A DNA stretch of 64,000 nt from an uncultured Clostridium sp. (GCA_900538475.1 UPYT01000011.1:37933-101932), one strand, 5' to 3'. Counted from the first letter of the stretch, positions 54,387-63,103 are shown. A program made the numbers and translations. Notes: generated from the sequence alone by a model not told the origin.

Positions 54387-54407
54387 GGTTTGCAGGAGGT
54401 CATTTCC

Positions 54408-55328
54408 ATGAAAATACTAAATTTTGGTTCCTTAAATATTGATAAGGTTTATCAGGTAAAAGATTTTGTCCGCCCCGGAGAAACCATTTCCTCAAAAAAA
54501 CTGGATTTCTTCTGCGGCGGAAAGGGTCTGAATCAGTCCATTGCCATTTCGCGGGCAGGCGCCCCGGTCTACCATGCAGGATGTATCGGATATGACGGAG
54601 ATATGCTTTCTGATGCATTGACTGCCAGCCACATTCACACGGAATATCTGAGAAAGCTGGAGATTCCTACCGGTCATGCTGTAATCCAGGTATCTGATAC
54701 CGGACAAAACTGTATTCTTCTTTTTGGAGGCGCTAATCAGGCAATTACTTCAGAGCAGATCCGTGAAACGCTTTCTCATTTTTCAGCCGGAGATATTCTT
54801 CTGCTGCAGAATGAAATTAATCATCTTGCTATACTGATTGAACAGGCCTTTGAAAAAGGAATGCAGATTTACCTGAATCCCTCCCCTGTTACAGAGCAGC
54901 TAAAGGAAATATCCCTGGATAAGATTTCATGTTTGATTTTAAATGAGATCGAGGCTGCAGACCTCTGTGCCGCTGAATGGAAAAAACAAAAGCAAGCAGG
55001 AACTTCTCTTCCCGAATCCCCTGAAGAATGTGCCAGAGCCCTTCACAGCCTCCACCCCGGACTTCAAATTCTTCTGACCATGGGGACCAAAGGAAGCATC
55101 TTCCTGTCCAGGCAAAAGTTCCACTTCCAGGAAGCCTTCCCGGTAAATGCTGTTGACACTACTGCAGCCGGCGATACTTTTACCGGATACTTCATTGCAG
55201 CTGTTTCCAGAGACGAAACTGTGGAGGCAGCCATGGAGGAAGCAGCAAAGGCATCCGCTATTGCTGTAACACGGGCAGGCGCCTCTGCGTCCATTCCGCT
55301 CCGGGAAGAGGTTCTTGCATGGAAATAA
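54408..55328 (+). CDS. Ribokinase-like PfkB sugar kinase
   Basis: A 306-residue kinase. FFCGGKGLNQSIAISRAG near residue 40 is PfkB motif 1, and VDTTAAGDTFTGYF near residue 255 is motif 2, with AAGD in place of the usual GAGD and the catalytic Asp kept. Ribokinase is the nearest family, but other sugars or nucleosides are possible. It starts 21 bases after the ABC fusion gene with its own AGGAGG, so the importer may supply its substrate. Confidence 0.85.
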   Translation: MKILNFGSLNIDKVYQVKDFVRPGETISSKKLDFFCGGKGLNQSIAISRAGAPVYHAGCIGYDGDMLSDALTASHIHTEYLRKLEIPTGHAVIQVSDTGQNCILLFGGANQAITSEQIRETLSHFSAGDILLLQNEINHLAILIEQAFEKGMQIYLNPSPVTEQLKEISLDKISCLILNEIEAADLCAAEWKKQKQAGTSLPESPEECARALHSLHPGLQILLTMGTKGSIFLSRQKFHFQEAFPVNAVDTTAAGDTFTGYFIAAVSRDETVEAAMEEAAKASAIAVTRAGASASIPLREEVLAWK

Positions 55329-55424
55329 CAATAACCGTGCCTTCTCTGTCCATCCAGGCCCACAGGAAGCTTCTGCGGCATATTTCCATGTTTCATCCAT
55401 ACAGCATCTGAACATCGTTTTCGC

Positions 55425-55473
55425 GCTGGCGGAAGGATCCTGCATTTTCCCGTTGCAGGATCCTTCCGCCAGC
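55425..55473. terminator. Long hairpin after the PfkB kinase gene
   Basis: A perfect 20-bp stem (55425-55444 with 55454-55473) and a nine-base loop. There is no U run on either strand, so termination would be atypical. It may instead protect the 3' end. The rest of 55329-55631 is AT-rich with no gene. Confidence 0.55.
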
Positions 55474-55631
55474 ATAATAAAAAGCCGATTTTCCAGCTCA
55501 GGAAGAATATCACAGGGCCCGCGGTTTTTCCTGCTTTTTTCGCAGTTTTTCAACTTTTTTCACTTTTTTAAATTTTTTTAAATTTTCTATTGACATTTCT
55601 CGGAATCAATGATAGTATATAGAAGTCGCTT

Positions 55632-55705
55632 CGAGGCGTGGCTCAGTTTGGTAGAGCGCTGCGTTCGGGACGCAGAGGTCGCAAGTTCGAATCTTGTCGC
55701 CTCGA
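55632..55705 (+). tRNA. tRNA-Pro (CGG)
   Basis: Acceptor CGAGGCG/CGCCTCG, anticodon loop TTCGGGA giving CGG, GTTCGAATC T-loop, discriminator A. Confidence 0.96.
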
Positions 55706-55709
55706 TTTC

Positions 55710-55781
55710 GGCCTCATGGTCAAGCGGTCAAGACGACGCCCTCTCACGGCGTAAACCCGGGTTCGATTCCCGGTGAGGTCA
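55710..55781 (+). tRNA. tRNA-Glu (CTC)
   Basis: Acceptor GGCCTCA/TGAGGTC, anticodon loop CTCTCAC giving CTC, T-loop GGTTCGATTCC. Four bases after tRNA-Pro, so co-transcribed. Confidence 0.95.
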
Positions 55782-55782
55782 T

Positions 55783-55814
55783 AAAAAGGTCAGGAGATAC
55801 TTCCTGACCTTTTT
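55783..55814 (+). terminator. Terminator of the Pro-Glu tRNA unit
   Basis: AAAAAGGTCAGGA pairs with TCCTGACCTTTTT directly after tRNA-Glu. Confidence 0.9.
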
Positions 55815-56206
55815 GCTTGGATAATTGCATCTTCCATCACTTAGAAGGGGATATATCCGGAAAGCACGCTTATGTTTTCCAGATATATCCCCTCGCTTCA
55901 TATTTAGCCTGTAAACTCATTTTTCCCTTTTTCCATAATAATTATGTCTCCAGCAGAAAATAGCTGAAGAACGGCATTTCCGGCACGCACAGCATATGCA
56001 CTGATAAAATGACCGATTCTATCTGCAGGTGTCTAATCTCGTAAACTTTTTATAATATGAAACCATTATTTTGCATAACAAGAAAGAAGCTCCCCGCGAG
56101 TTTCTCCATCTGCGGCGGGGGCGCTTCTGCGACAAAATTCTCTGCCGCCGCATGGCGATCCTCGCGGAACATCTTTAGTTCATATGACGTAATTTCCTAG
56201 AACTAA
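55815..56206. other. Gene-free region between tRNA groups
   Basis: It contains a hairpin (GGGGATATATCCGGAAA with its near-complement, 55847-55892) with no adjoining gene, and a GC-rich repeat copy from 56071 to about 56175 embedded in AT-rich sequence. No protein gene seen. Confidence 0.6.
56071..56175. repeat. GC-rich dispersed repeat, fullest copy
   Basis: It starts with TTGCATAACAAGAA, then GAAGCTCCCCGCGAGTTTCT and CTGCGGCGGG, and ends with CATGGCGATCCTCGCGGAAC. The middle part recurs at 63961-64000 and the end recurs at 46752-46771. Confidence 0.65.
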
Positions 56207-56243
56207 AAAGAGCCTGTAAAATCATCGATTCTACAAGCTCTTT
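56207..56243 (-). terminator. Terminator of the minus-strand tRNA group
   Basis: AGAGC...GAATC stem and complement around a three-base loop, followed by TTTTT on the minus strand. Confidence 0.8.
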
Positions 56244-56255
56244 CCAGATTTCCAG

Positions 56256-56328
56256 CTGGGCTAGTTGGATTCGAACCAACGTAATGCAGGAGTCAAAGTC
56301 CTGTGCCTTACCGCTTGGCGATAGCCCA
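56256..56328 (-). tRNA. tRNA-Gln (TTG)
   Basis: Acceptor TGGGCTA/TAGCCCA, anticodon loop CTTTGAC giving TTG, discriminator G. Confidence 0.95.
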
Positions 56329-56403
56329 ATAATAAAATAAACATAATTGGAAATGCGATATACATTGTACCTTATAACAGCAAAAAAATCAAGGGATTTT
56401 CCA

Positions 56404-56482
56404 TGCGGGCGACAGGACTTGAACCTGCACGGTCACCCGCCAGCTCCTAAGGCTGGTGCGTCTGCCATTCCGCCACGCCCGC
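56404..56482 (-). tRNA. tRNA-Leu (TAG)
   Basis: Acceptor GCGGGCG/CGCCCGC, anticodon loop CTTAGGA giving TAG, and a short class II variable arm (CGGGTGACCGT). Confidence 0.94.
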
Positions 56483-56526
56483 ATTTTTAAAGATAGGTAA
56501 AAAAAAATTCCCGAAGGAATTTTGAG

Positions 56527-56601
56527 GGTGGATAAAGGGATTCGAACCCTTGGCCTCCAGAGCCACAATCTGGCGCGCTAACCAGCTGCGCTATACCCAC
56601 C
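56527..56601 (-). tRNA. tRNA-His (GTG)
   Basis: Anticodon loop TTGTGGC giving GTG. The extra G-1 pairs with discriminator C, the histidine identity mark. Confidence 0.95.
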
Positions 56602-56636
56602 ATAATTATAAAACTTTTTCCTTATATTCAAGGAAA

Positions 56637-56710
<74 letters not shown>

Positions 56711-56730
56711 ACGGTAATTATCATTACCAA

Positions 56731-56801
56731 AGCGGGTGATGGGAATCGAACCCACGTATCCAGCTTGGAAGGCTGGTGTTCTACCATTGAACTACACCCG
56801 C
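56731..56801 (-). tRNA. tRNA-Gly (TCC)
   Basis: Acceptor GCGGGTG/CACCCGC, anticodon loop CTTCCAA giving TCC, discriminator T. Confidence 0.95.
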
Positions 56802-56837
56802 GTAATAAAATTTTGTTCACTCCCAATGGGATAGACA

Positions 56838-56912
56838 TCGGGGTGACAGGATTCGAACCTGCGACTTCCTGGTCCCAAACCAGGCGCTCTAGCCAAGCTG
56901 AGCCACACCCCG
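56838..56912 (-). tRNA. tRNA-Pro (TGG)
   Basis: Acceptor CGGGGTG/CACCCCG, anticodon loop TTTGGGA giving TGG. First of six minus-strand tRNA genes, transcribed toward the Pro-Glu pair. Confidence 0.95.
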
Positions 56913-57183
56913 GATCTCTGAAAACCTTTTGCTTGTGTTGCTTTCGTGTTTTGTGTTCATCAGCAACGCGAGTATCATTATATAATAGCTTTTTACATTT
57001 GTCAACTATATTTTCAAATTTTTTTTAAAACTTTTTTCACCTCATTTTTCCAGGTTCCAGTCCTCTGTTTTTGGCTTTTCCAAAAGTCAGAAGAGGAGCT
57101 TTTTCTCAGCTCCCCCTCCACAGCTTCTTCAGAATTTCTGAAAAGAATCTTGCCCTGCAGCTTTTCTGATATCCTTTTCATTT

Positions 57184-57672
57184 TCAGTCCAGATAGCAGG
57201 TGTGATATGACGGCGTTCCATCTTTATCCAGCTCCATAATCATATAGGAAGGCCTGTGGCCTTCCTGGCGGGGATAGGACAGGCTTCCTGGATTAAGAAT
57301 GGTTACTTTTCCTCCCTGCTCTAAATAAGGCCTGTGAGTGTGACCATACATGGCAATATCACAGCCACGTTCTATAGCCTCCTCCCGGAGTCCTTCCACC
57401 CCCAGAGAAACATTGTAATAATGACCATGAGTCAGCAAAATCCGATGGTTTCCCAGCTCCAGCTCAATTTCCCTCTCCAGAACAGAGAAAAAATCATTGT
57501 TTCCTTTTACCATTTCCAGCTGACAGTCTTTATCTACCCAATCCTCAATCAAATATTCGCTGCCCTCAGCATCTCCCAAATGAATCAGCATATCAAAAGG
57601 GGCTTCCTCTTCGATGATCCGCTCCAGGTTATCATCTTTCCTGTGCGTATCGCTTACAATCAGTACTTTCAT
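57184..57672 (-). CDS. YfcE/MJ0936-type metallophosphoesterase
   Basis: A 162-residue calcineurin-like phosphodiesterase. Metal motifs in order: SDTHRK, HLGDAEG, GNNDFF, THGHYYNV and YGHTHRP. The full set suggests activity on a small phosphodiester. Its start overlaps the rdgB stop (ATGA), so translation is coupled, a common pairing in Firmicutes. Confidence 0.92.
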   Translation of the reverse strand: MKVLIVSDTHRKDDNLERIIEEEAPFDMLIHLGDAEGSEYLIEDWVDKDCQLEMVKGNNDFFSVLEREIELELGNHRILLTHGHYYNVSLGVEGLREEAIERGCDIAMYGHTHRPYLEQGGKVTILNPGSLSYPRQEGHRPSYMIMELDKDGTPSYHTCYLD

Positions 57673-58283
57673 CAGAATTCCTCCTCCAGAACCTTCTTCA
57701 GCTGGGCTTTCATAGCCTCCAGGGCTTTTCCTCTATGGCTGATTTTATTTTTTTCTTCTATTGTCAGCTCTGCAGAGGTTTTCCCAAATTCCGGAAGGTA
57801 GAGAATCGGGTCATAACCAAATCCGCCGTTTCCTGCCGGCTTCTCAGCAATAAGCCCTTCCATAGCGGCTTCTGTATGCAGTACCCTTCCATCTGGAAGC
57901 ACTGCTGCAATATTACAGACAAAACGGGCCGAGCGCTGCTCCCCCTCTGCGCCTGCCAGACGATCAATAATATTCTGATTTTTAATATCGTAGGAGGTAT
58001 CCTCACCAAGATAACGGGCGGAATAAATTCCAGGCTCTCCGCCAATATAATCCACCACAAGGCCGGAATCATCCGCCAGAACAATATCTCCTGTACAGGC
58101 CCATACAGCTCGCGCCTTGATTTCTGCATTCTCTCCGAAGGTTACGCCATTTTCCACAATCTCCGGATCTGCCTGTGCCTCTTTCATTGAGAGTACAGGA
58201 CATCCCAAATCCTCCAGTATCAGTCGGATTTCCTTCATCTTCCCGGCATTGCCGGTAGCAAATATAATTCTGTGTTTCATCAT
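57672..58283 (-). CDS. rdgB: XTP/dITP diphosphatase (RdgB/HAM1)
   Basis: A 203-residue house-cleaning enzyme hydrolysing non-canonical purine nucleoside triphosphates. FATGNAGKMKEIRLIL (start), VLADDSGLVVDYIGGEPGIYSARY (shown here by its two ends only: ADDSGL and GIYSARY) and GGFGYDPILYLPEFGKT are diagnostic. Its ribosome site AGGTGAG lies 20 bases from the MITE target duplication. Confidence 0.95.
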   Translation of the reverse strand: MMKHRIIFATGNAGKMKEIRLILEDLGCPVLSMKEAQADPEIVENGVTFGENAEIKARAVWACTGDIVLADDSGLVVDYIGGEPGIYSARYLGEDTSYDIKNQNIIDRLAGAEGEQRSARFVCNIAAVLPDGRVLHTEAAMEGLIAEKPAGNGGFGYDPILYLPEFGKTSAELTIEEKNKISHRGKALEAMKAQLKKVLEEEF

Positions 58284-58310
58284 TTCTCACCTGCTTTTCT
58301 GTGATGTATA

Positions 58311-58461
58311 GTAACAGTTCAGCCTTGCGGGGATTCGGTCAGAAAACCTTGTTGAAAGCTTACTTTCATAAGAATTTTTCTGACCAAATCCACATAAGGC
58401 AAACGCCTAAAGCTTCTTGTCCGCTGTAAGCGGGCAAGAAGATGCAAGGCTGAACTGTTAC
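58311..58461. mobile_element. MITE, copy 2, at the 3' end of the protease gene
   Basis: A 151-bp element with perfect 18-bp terminal inverted repeats (GTAACAGTTCAGCCTTGC) and a perfect 8-bp target duplication GATGTATA (58303-58310 and 58462-58469). Internal hairpins, no coding capacity. The interior differs from copies 1 and 3 but the tips match. Confidence 0.92.
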
Positions 58462-60056
58462 GATGTATAAGCCTTCAAGCACAAATTGCACGCCTGGGTC
58501 TCTTCAGCCCGTTCCCACTGTTTTCCATCAGGGCTGAGATATCCCTCACCATCTGTCAGATCAATCCGGCATTTATCGTCTCCTGCATCGTATTCGACAG
58601 CAACCGGATGAACCGCCCCTGGCGTTGTTATTTTTATCATAATTCCAAATCGTTCCCCTGGTTTCAGCGTCTCTGGCTTCTTCAGGGGAATTGTATAATA
58701 TCCGGCATATTCCAGATGCCCGGATGCATATTTTTCTCTCTGCTGAAAACAGGAATCCTTCAAAAGCTCCGGCTCCTCTGGAACATCCCTTACCAGATAA
58801 ATCTCATAGTCACTGTTTTTATCAGTAGCATAAAATCCGGCTGCCTCCAGAGCTTCCTCGCTTCCGGCTGTATATACATTAACAGCCCAGGCTGTTTCCG
58901 CGCCATACCCGGCCTGTCCTACCCAGCCGCACAAATCACTCTGATAAATCTTGTCGTAGTTATCAGCATTCTCTGTCTTTTTGTACTGAATCGCCGTTTT
59001 TCCCAAATTGGCGTCATAATAAGATACATAAAAAAATCCATCTAAGCCAAATCCAGTTCCCCAACTGTTTTCACAAAGAAATGCCCCATCACCAGGAACC
59101 TCTGACGTAAAATTTTCCGCCGGATAATGATCATCCCAGCCAATAATCACAATATCGTGATTCGCTGTCTTTTCTTCCAGACAGCAGTATGCGCCGGTTT
59201 CTCTGTTATAGTATCCAGAAAGGCTGTCCCTGCCTTGAAGACTGGTATACAGGGCACTCTGCACTCCTCCGCTCTCGTATACCGCCTGTTTGATTGCCTG
59301 ACGATCTCCCGGAGGAAGCAGCCGGATTTCCTGAACATGCTTTGCCGGCTTCAGTCCCCGGGGAGATATTCCGTCCCCGTAGGGATCCTCTGTTTCTAAA
59401 ACAGGTCCCTGCCAGGAAAGAAGATAGGCCATGGACATAATATAGTCTCCGCCAGACTCCTGCCCCAGATTAAAGTTGGGATTCTTTGACATGTGATCTT
59501 CGGAAAAATCAAATATTTCATCCGGAAGCAGACTGTTTTCCAGCGACTGAAGGGATGCAAAAGCCCAACAGGTTCCAAGCTCTCCCTGATCCTCTACCGG
59601 TGCTGCCCGCCCCATTTCTCTGGCATCATAGCGTTCTGGAAGCATTTCATCCTCTGAGCTGTTATTTTTCTTTTTCTCGGGTTTTTCGTCCTGTTCCGGT
59701 CTGCTTTGCTCCTTCCCTGCATTTCCGCCTTTTACAGCCTTTTCTGAGCCTTCTGACGGCATTTTCTCTGTCTTCTCACGCCGGTTTTCTCCGCTGGCTG
59801 GCTCTCCTGCCTTTCCACCCCGGTTTTCTCCGCTGGCCGGCTCTCCTGCCTTCTCGCCCCGGTTTTCTCCGCTGGCCGGCAAACTTTTCTCCCATCCGGA
59901 ACGTATTTCCAACCTGCCTCCTGAACAGCCGCCTGTCCAGGCCCCAGCCAAAAGAGCTGCGGCTGCAAGGGCTGCCATCCGTCCAAATCGGAAATGTTTT
60001 TTCTCACCCTCCGAATCGCTCACCTTCAGCGCCTCAGACTTCCTTTTTCTCATCAT
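58458..60056 (-). CDS. Papain-like (C1) cysteine protease lipoprotein
   Basis: A 532-residue protein. A basic N-terminus and hydrophobic segment (27-40) lead to a possible lipobox ending at Cys44. Residues 60-98 hold three 13-residue repeats (PASGENRGEKAGE type), followed by a charged linker. The C1 protease domain has PVEDQGELGTCWAFAS (Gln157, Cys163), NHDIVIIGWDDH (His300) and CENSWGTGFG (Asn330). The last 180 residues form a beta-rich, lectin-like domain known beside such proteases. It overlaps the methyltransferase gene by 23 bases. Its stop codon comes from the inserted MITE. Confidence 0.88.
   Translation of the reverse strand: MMRKRKSEALKVSDSEGEKKHFRFGRMAALAAAALLAGAWTGGCSGGRLEIRSGWEKSLPASGENRGEKAGEPASGENRGGKAGEPASGENRREKTEKMPSEGSEKAVKGGNAGKEQSRPEQDEKPEKKKNNSSEDEMLPERYDAREMGRAAPVEDQGELGTCWAFASLQSLENSLLPDEIFDFSEDHMSKNPNFNLGQESGGDYIMSMAYLLSWQGPVLETEDPYGDGISPRGLKPAKHVQEIRLLPPGDRQAIKQAVYESGGVQSALYTSLQGRDSLSGYYNRETGAYCCLEEKTANHDIVIIGWDDHYPAENFTSEVPGDGAFLCENSWGTGFGLDGFFYVSYYDANLGKTAIQYKKTENADNYDKIYQSDLCGWVGQAGYGAETAWAVNVYTAGSEEALEAAGFYATDKNSDYEIYLVRDVPEEPELLKDSCFQQREKYASGHLEYAGYYTIPLKKPETLKPGERFGIMIKITTPGAVHPVAVEYDAGDDKCRIDLTDGEGYLSPDGKQWERAEETQACNLCLKAYTS
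59770..59888. repeat. Three 39-bp tandem repeats in the protease gene
   Basis: The unit CCGGTTTTCTCCGCTGGCCG plus about 19 further bases is repeated three times with few changes, encoding the 13-residue PASGENR repeats. In-frame length change is possible by slippage. Confidence 0.8.
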
Positions 60057-61209
60057 CCATTTTCCGTTTCGGAGGCTTTGGCCCCAGGAACTGATAATAA
60101 TAGGTTTTCATCATACCATTATAAATTTTTCTGTTTCGATCTGCCTTTCGTCCCATATATTTCTCCACATCTTCATAAGATGTAATCAAAAATGCAGACC
60201 AGGAATCCAGAGCTGCAAACCGCTCGCCTAACTGCGTATAAAGTGCCGGAAGATTTTTCTTTTCCTCAATCCGCTCGCCGTAAGGCGGGTTTGTAACCAG
60301 AAATCCGTACTTTTTTGGATGACTGAGCTGACCTACAGGGCGCTGCTGAAAATGAATCATGTGACCTACTCCCGCCAGCTCTGCATTCGCTCTTGCTGCT
60401 TTGATAATATCGCCGTCAATATCGTAGCCCTGAATATCCACCTGAACCGTATCATCTACCAGTTCCTGAGCCTCATCCATTGCCTCATACCAGCACTTTC
60501 TTGGAATCACCTGCTTCCAGTCTTCAGAAAGGAAGGAACGGTTCATTCCCGGCGCCATATTAGCCGCTATCATAGCTGCCTCAATGGGGAAGGTTCCGCT
60601 TCCGCAGAAGGGATCCACAAATATCCGATCCTTCCGCCACGGAGTCAGCATAATCAAAGCAGCTGCCAGTGTTTCCTCAATCGGCGCTTTACTGGTCAGC
60701 TTCCGGTATCCTCTCTTATGAAGAGAGTCCCCGGTAGTATCCAGCGCCACTGTCACAATATCCTTATACAGAGAAACCCGCACCGGATAGCTGGCTCCTG
60801 TCTCTGGAATCAGCTCTGCCCCATATGCCTTCTTCATCCGCTCTACCATAGCTTTTTTCATAATAGACTGAATATCTGAAGGACTGAATAATTTACTTTT
60901 AATAGAATTGGCCTTTTTCACCCAGAATTTTCCATCCAGAGGAATAAAATCCTCCCATGGCAAAGCCTTTGTTCCCTGAAACAGTTCTTCAAAAGTCACT
61001 GCCCGGAAGCTTCCTACCTTCAGCAGAATCCGTTCCGTAGTTCTCAGAAAAATATTGGCGCGGCAGATAGCCTCTGCATCTCCGTAGAACGTCACCTTGC
61101 CGTCCTCTACCCTTGCAATCTCATATCCCAGATCCAGAATTTCTTTTTTCAGAACTGCCTCCAGCCCGAAATGGCAGGGGGCAATCAGCTCGTATACTTT
61201 TGTCGCCAT
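60034..61209 (-). CDS. THUMP-domain RNA methyltransferase (RlmL N-terminal-half type)
   Basis: A 391-residue class I SAM methyltransferase. The THUMP RNA-binding domain covers about residues 1-160 (FGLEAVLKKEILDLGY at the start), SAM motif I is VDPFCGSGTFPIEAA near residue 195, and the catalytic motif LVTNPPYGERI (NPPY) points to N2-guanine methylation. Firmicutes versions are single, unlike the fused E. coli RlmKL. It starts just after the phosphoesterase stop, in one minus-strand operon with the protease gene. Confidence 0.92.
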   Translation of the reverse strand: MATKVYELIAPCHFGLEAVLKKEILDLGYEIARVEDGKVTFYGDAEAICRANIFLRTTERILLKVGSFRAVTFEELFQGTKALPWEDFIPLDGKFWVKKANSIKSKLFSPSDIQSIMKKAMVERMKKAYGAELIPETGASYPVRVSLYKDIVTVALDTTGDSLHKRGYRKLTSKAPIEETLAAALIMLTPWRKDRIFVDPFCGSGTFPIEAAMIAANMAPGMNRSFLSEDWKQVIPRKCWYEAMDEAQELVDDTVQVDIQGYDIDGDIIKAARANAELAGVGHMIHFQQRPVGQLSHPKKYGFLVTNPPYGERIEEKKNLPALYTQLGERFAALDSWSAFLITSYEDVEKYMGRKADRNRKIYNGMMKTYYYQFLGPKPPKRKMDDEKKEV

Positions 61210-61212
61210 ATT

Positions 61213-61779
61213 TTATACCGTCTCTTCCGGCTTTCCGTCCAGCCGAATCTCCTTCACTGTATTTCCTTCAAAATCCAGAATCCGGAAAGAAGTCTCCTCC
61301 AGAATTCCGTAGGTTGCCGGATTTCCTCCCTTGGGAATGGAAACGGAACCGGGATTTAAAATATAATTTTCCCCCACTTTCTCTGCTTTCAGAAGATGGG
61401 TGTGACCATGAACAAGAATATCTCCGGCCTTTAACGGCGGCATATGATCCTGGTGGAACACATGACCGTGCGTTGCAAAAAAGGTCAGACCGTTCAAAAC
61501 AAGCACAGCATAATCTGCCAGAACCGGAAAATCCAAAACCATCTGATCCACCTCTGCCTCACAGTTTCCTCTGACAGCCAGAAGCTCCTGCTTCATGGGA
61601 TTAAGCATGGAAATTACTTCCTTTGGAGCATACTCCCTGGGCAAATCATTTCTGGGGCCGTGATACAAAATATCTCCCAGAAGAATCAAGCGCTCTGCGC
61701 CGGACTGGCGGTAAGCCTCCAAAAGCTTTCTGCAGTAGTATGCAGAACCGTGAATGTCTGATGCAAACATATATTTCAT
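61213..61779 (-). CDS. yfcE: YfcE-type metallophosphoesterase
   Basis: A 188-residue phosphodiesterase: MFASDIHGSAYYCRKLLEA, LLGDILYHGPRNDLP, VRGNCEAEVD, THGHVFHQDHMPP and HGHTHLLKAE give the full metal site, and LYHGPRN is typical of E. coli YfcE. Paralogue of the protein at 57184. AGGAG precedes the ATG. First gene of the operon with the methyltransferase. Confidence 0.92.
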   Translation of the reverse strand: MKYMFASDIHGSAYYCRKLLEAYRQSGAERLILLGDILYHGPRNDLPREYAPKEVISMLNPMKQELLAVRGNCEAEVDQMVLDFPVLADYAVLVLNGLTFFATHGHVFHQDHMPPLKAGDILVHGHTHLLKAEKVGENYILNPGSVSIPKGGNPATYGILEETSFRILDFEGNTVKEIRLDGKPEETV

Positions 61780-61876
61780 AGCTGCTGTCTCCTCTTATCT
61801 TCTGCCTTTTGGGGCAATTTTCATGGGGCGCTGCCCCAAACCCTTTCAGGCTTTTTTACAGTTATAACTGTTATCT

Positions 61877-62029
61877 GCAACTGTTCAGGACGGGCCATCT
61901 TCTTGTCCGGCAAAGCCGAACAAGAAGCATCGGAGATTCCTCCGATGTGAGAACTGGCGGCAAAATCCGCTTACAAGCAAGCTTGACACGGTTTTTTCTG
62001 CCAGATCTCCCGCCGTCCTGAATGGTTAC
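61877..62029. mobile_element. MITE, copy 3, between yfcE and the rhodanese gene
   Basis: A 153-bp element from GCAACTGTTCAGGACGG to CCGTCCTGAATGGTTAC. It is flanked by TGTTATCT (61869-61876) and TGTTATTT (62030-62037), an 8-bp duplication with one change. Inner hairpin CTTGTCCGGCAAAGCCGAACAAG is shown by its ends CTTGTCCGG and CCGAACAAG. It is a near match to copy 1 in reverse. Confidence 0.88.
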
Positions 62030-62058
62030 TGTTATTTTATAGCCTGGATATAGGGTTG

Positions 62059-62370
62059 TCAACGAGTTCGCACCATATATTTTCCCCGGTAAGCTAAAAT
62101 GCCTCCGTACACATCAGCCACCTCATACCCCAACTGTGCCAGCTGCCTTGCTGCCCTCATACTGTTTGGTCCATGATAACAATACAGAACAATCAGCCGA
62201 TTCCTCGGAAGCTCTTCCAGACGGCTCATCAGTTCCTCTCCCGGAATATGAACTGCCCCGCATATATGACCTTTTTCATAGGACTGCCTGTCGCGCATAT
62301 CGACCAGTACCATATCCTTTTCCTGTTCCAGCAATTCCTCCAGATCCGCTCCGCTTATCAGATACCACAT
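62059..62370 (-). CDS. Rhodanese-like domain protein
   Basis: A 103-residue single rhodanese domain. Motifs: VLVDMRDRQSYEKGHICGAV, and active-site loop LYCYHGPNSMRAA with the catalytic Cys near residue 67. It probably handles persulfide sulfur, or acts as a Cys-based regulatory module. Start at 62370 after AAAGGG. An upstream in-frame ATG would add 20 residues without a better ribosome site. Confidence 0.88.
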   Translation of the reverse strand: MWYLISGADLEELLEQEKDMVLVDMRDRQSYEKGHICGAVHIPGEELMSRLEELPRNRLIVLYCYHGPNSMRAARQLAQLGYEVADVYGGILAYRGKYMVRTR

Positions 62371-62576
62371 GATATCCCTTTCTATTCTTTTCTTTACTAT
62401 ATCATATACAAAATCAGGGATGCTTGTCATAGCGGCGCAATTTCCTATGACCTACAAAAAAAGAACAGGGTACATATCTCTATATACTCTGTTCTTTCCG
62501 TCATTCTTCCAATGACATTTCTTTCCCAGTTCTTCTTAACAAATGCCTGCGGCTGTTCTCTTACAAAAGAAAGGCT

Positions 62577-62774
62577 TTATCTGTGGCTGTTGTTCTGACT
62601 GGAATTTCTGCCGGAATTTTTGCTGGAATTCTGACTGTCGTTTCTGCTGGAATTTTTGCTGGAATTCTGACTGTCATTTCTGCTAAAATTTTTGCTGGAA
62701 TTTCTGTCACAATTCTGGCTGTCGTTTCTGCTGGAATTTCTGCTGTTTTCCATATCTTTGTAATAGTCTTTCAT
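62577..62774 (-). CDS. Tiny Ser/Asn-rich repeat protein
   Basis: A 65-residue protein. After MKDYYKDMENS it is built of 12-residue units of the type NSSKNSSRNDSQ (about four copies), so it holds almost only Ser, Asn, Lys, Arg, Gln and Asp and is probably disordered and very hydrophilic. AGGAGG stands seven bases before the ATG, a strong sign that it is translated. I recognise no family. It lies alone between gene-free stretches. The opposite strand is also open but lacks a ribosome site. Confidence 0.65.
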   Translation of the reverse strand: MKDYYKDMENSRNSSRNDSQNCDRNSSKNFSRNDSQNSSKNSSRNDSQNSSKNSGRNSSQNNSHR

Positions 62775-62959
62775 GGTTTAACCTCCTGATTCGGCGATCC
62801 CTGAACTTGGTTACAGGAGTAGTATGTCTGATCTGCGCAATATTATTCAAAAATATAGATTGATTTTTTTGCGAAAAAACATTATAATCTATTTTGAAGA
62901 AATGTGATTTCCCTTAAAGTCCGTTTCTTCAGCCTTATTAATTATTTATACTCCCCTCA

Positions 62960-62994
62960 AAAACAGCCGATCAGCTCCCCTGGTCGGCTGTTTT
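62960..62994. terminator. Hairpin terminator
   Basis: AAAACAGCCGA pairs with TCGGCTGTTTT. T-rich on both strands. Confidence 0.7.
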
Positions 62995-63103
62995 CCTGTA
63001 TGCCTTTTCCATTTCTTTTCCAGATTCGTTAGATTTTTGTTAAAGAATTGTTCCCTCTCTTCCCCAAAACGCTTCACACCGCATGGACTTCTTTCCTATA
63101 ACA

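Noticed and set aside
55425..55473. Confident intrinsic terminator after the PfkB gene
   Set aside because: The stem is excellent but there is no U run on either strand, so it is listed only with moderate confidence.
62583..62760. 36-bp periodic repeats as a CRISPR array
   Set aside because: The units are contiguous without unique spacers, and the period is a multiple of three inside a coding frame.
62583..62789. Hydrophobic open frame antisense to the Ser/Asn-rich gene
   Set aside because: It begins with GTG, has no ribosome site and is a mirror of the repeat on the other strand, which has an excellent one.
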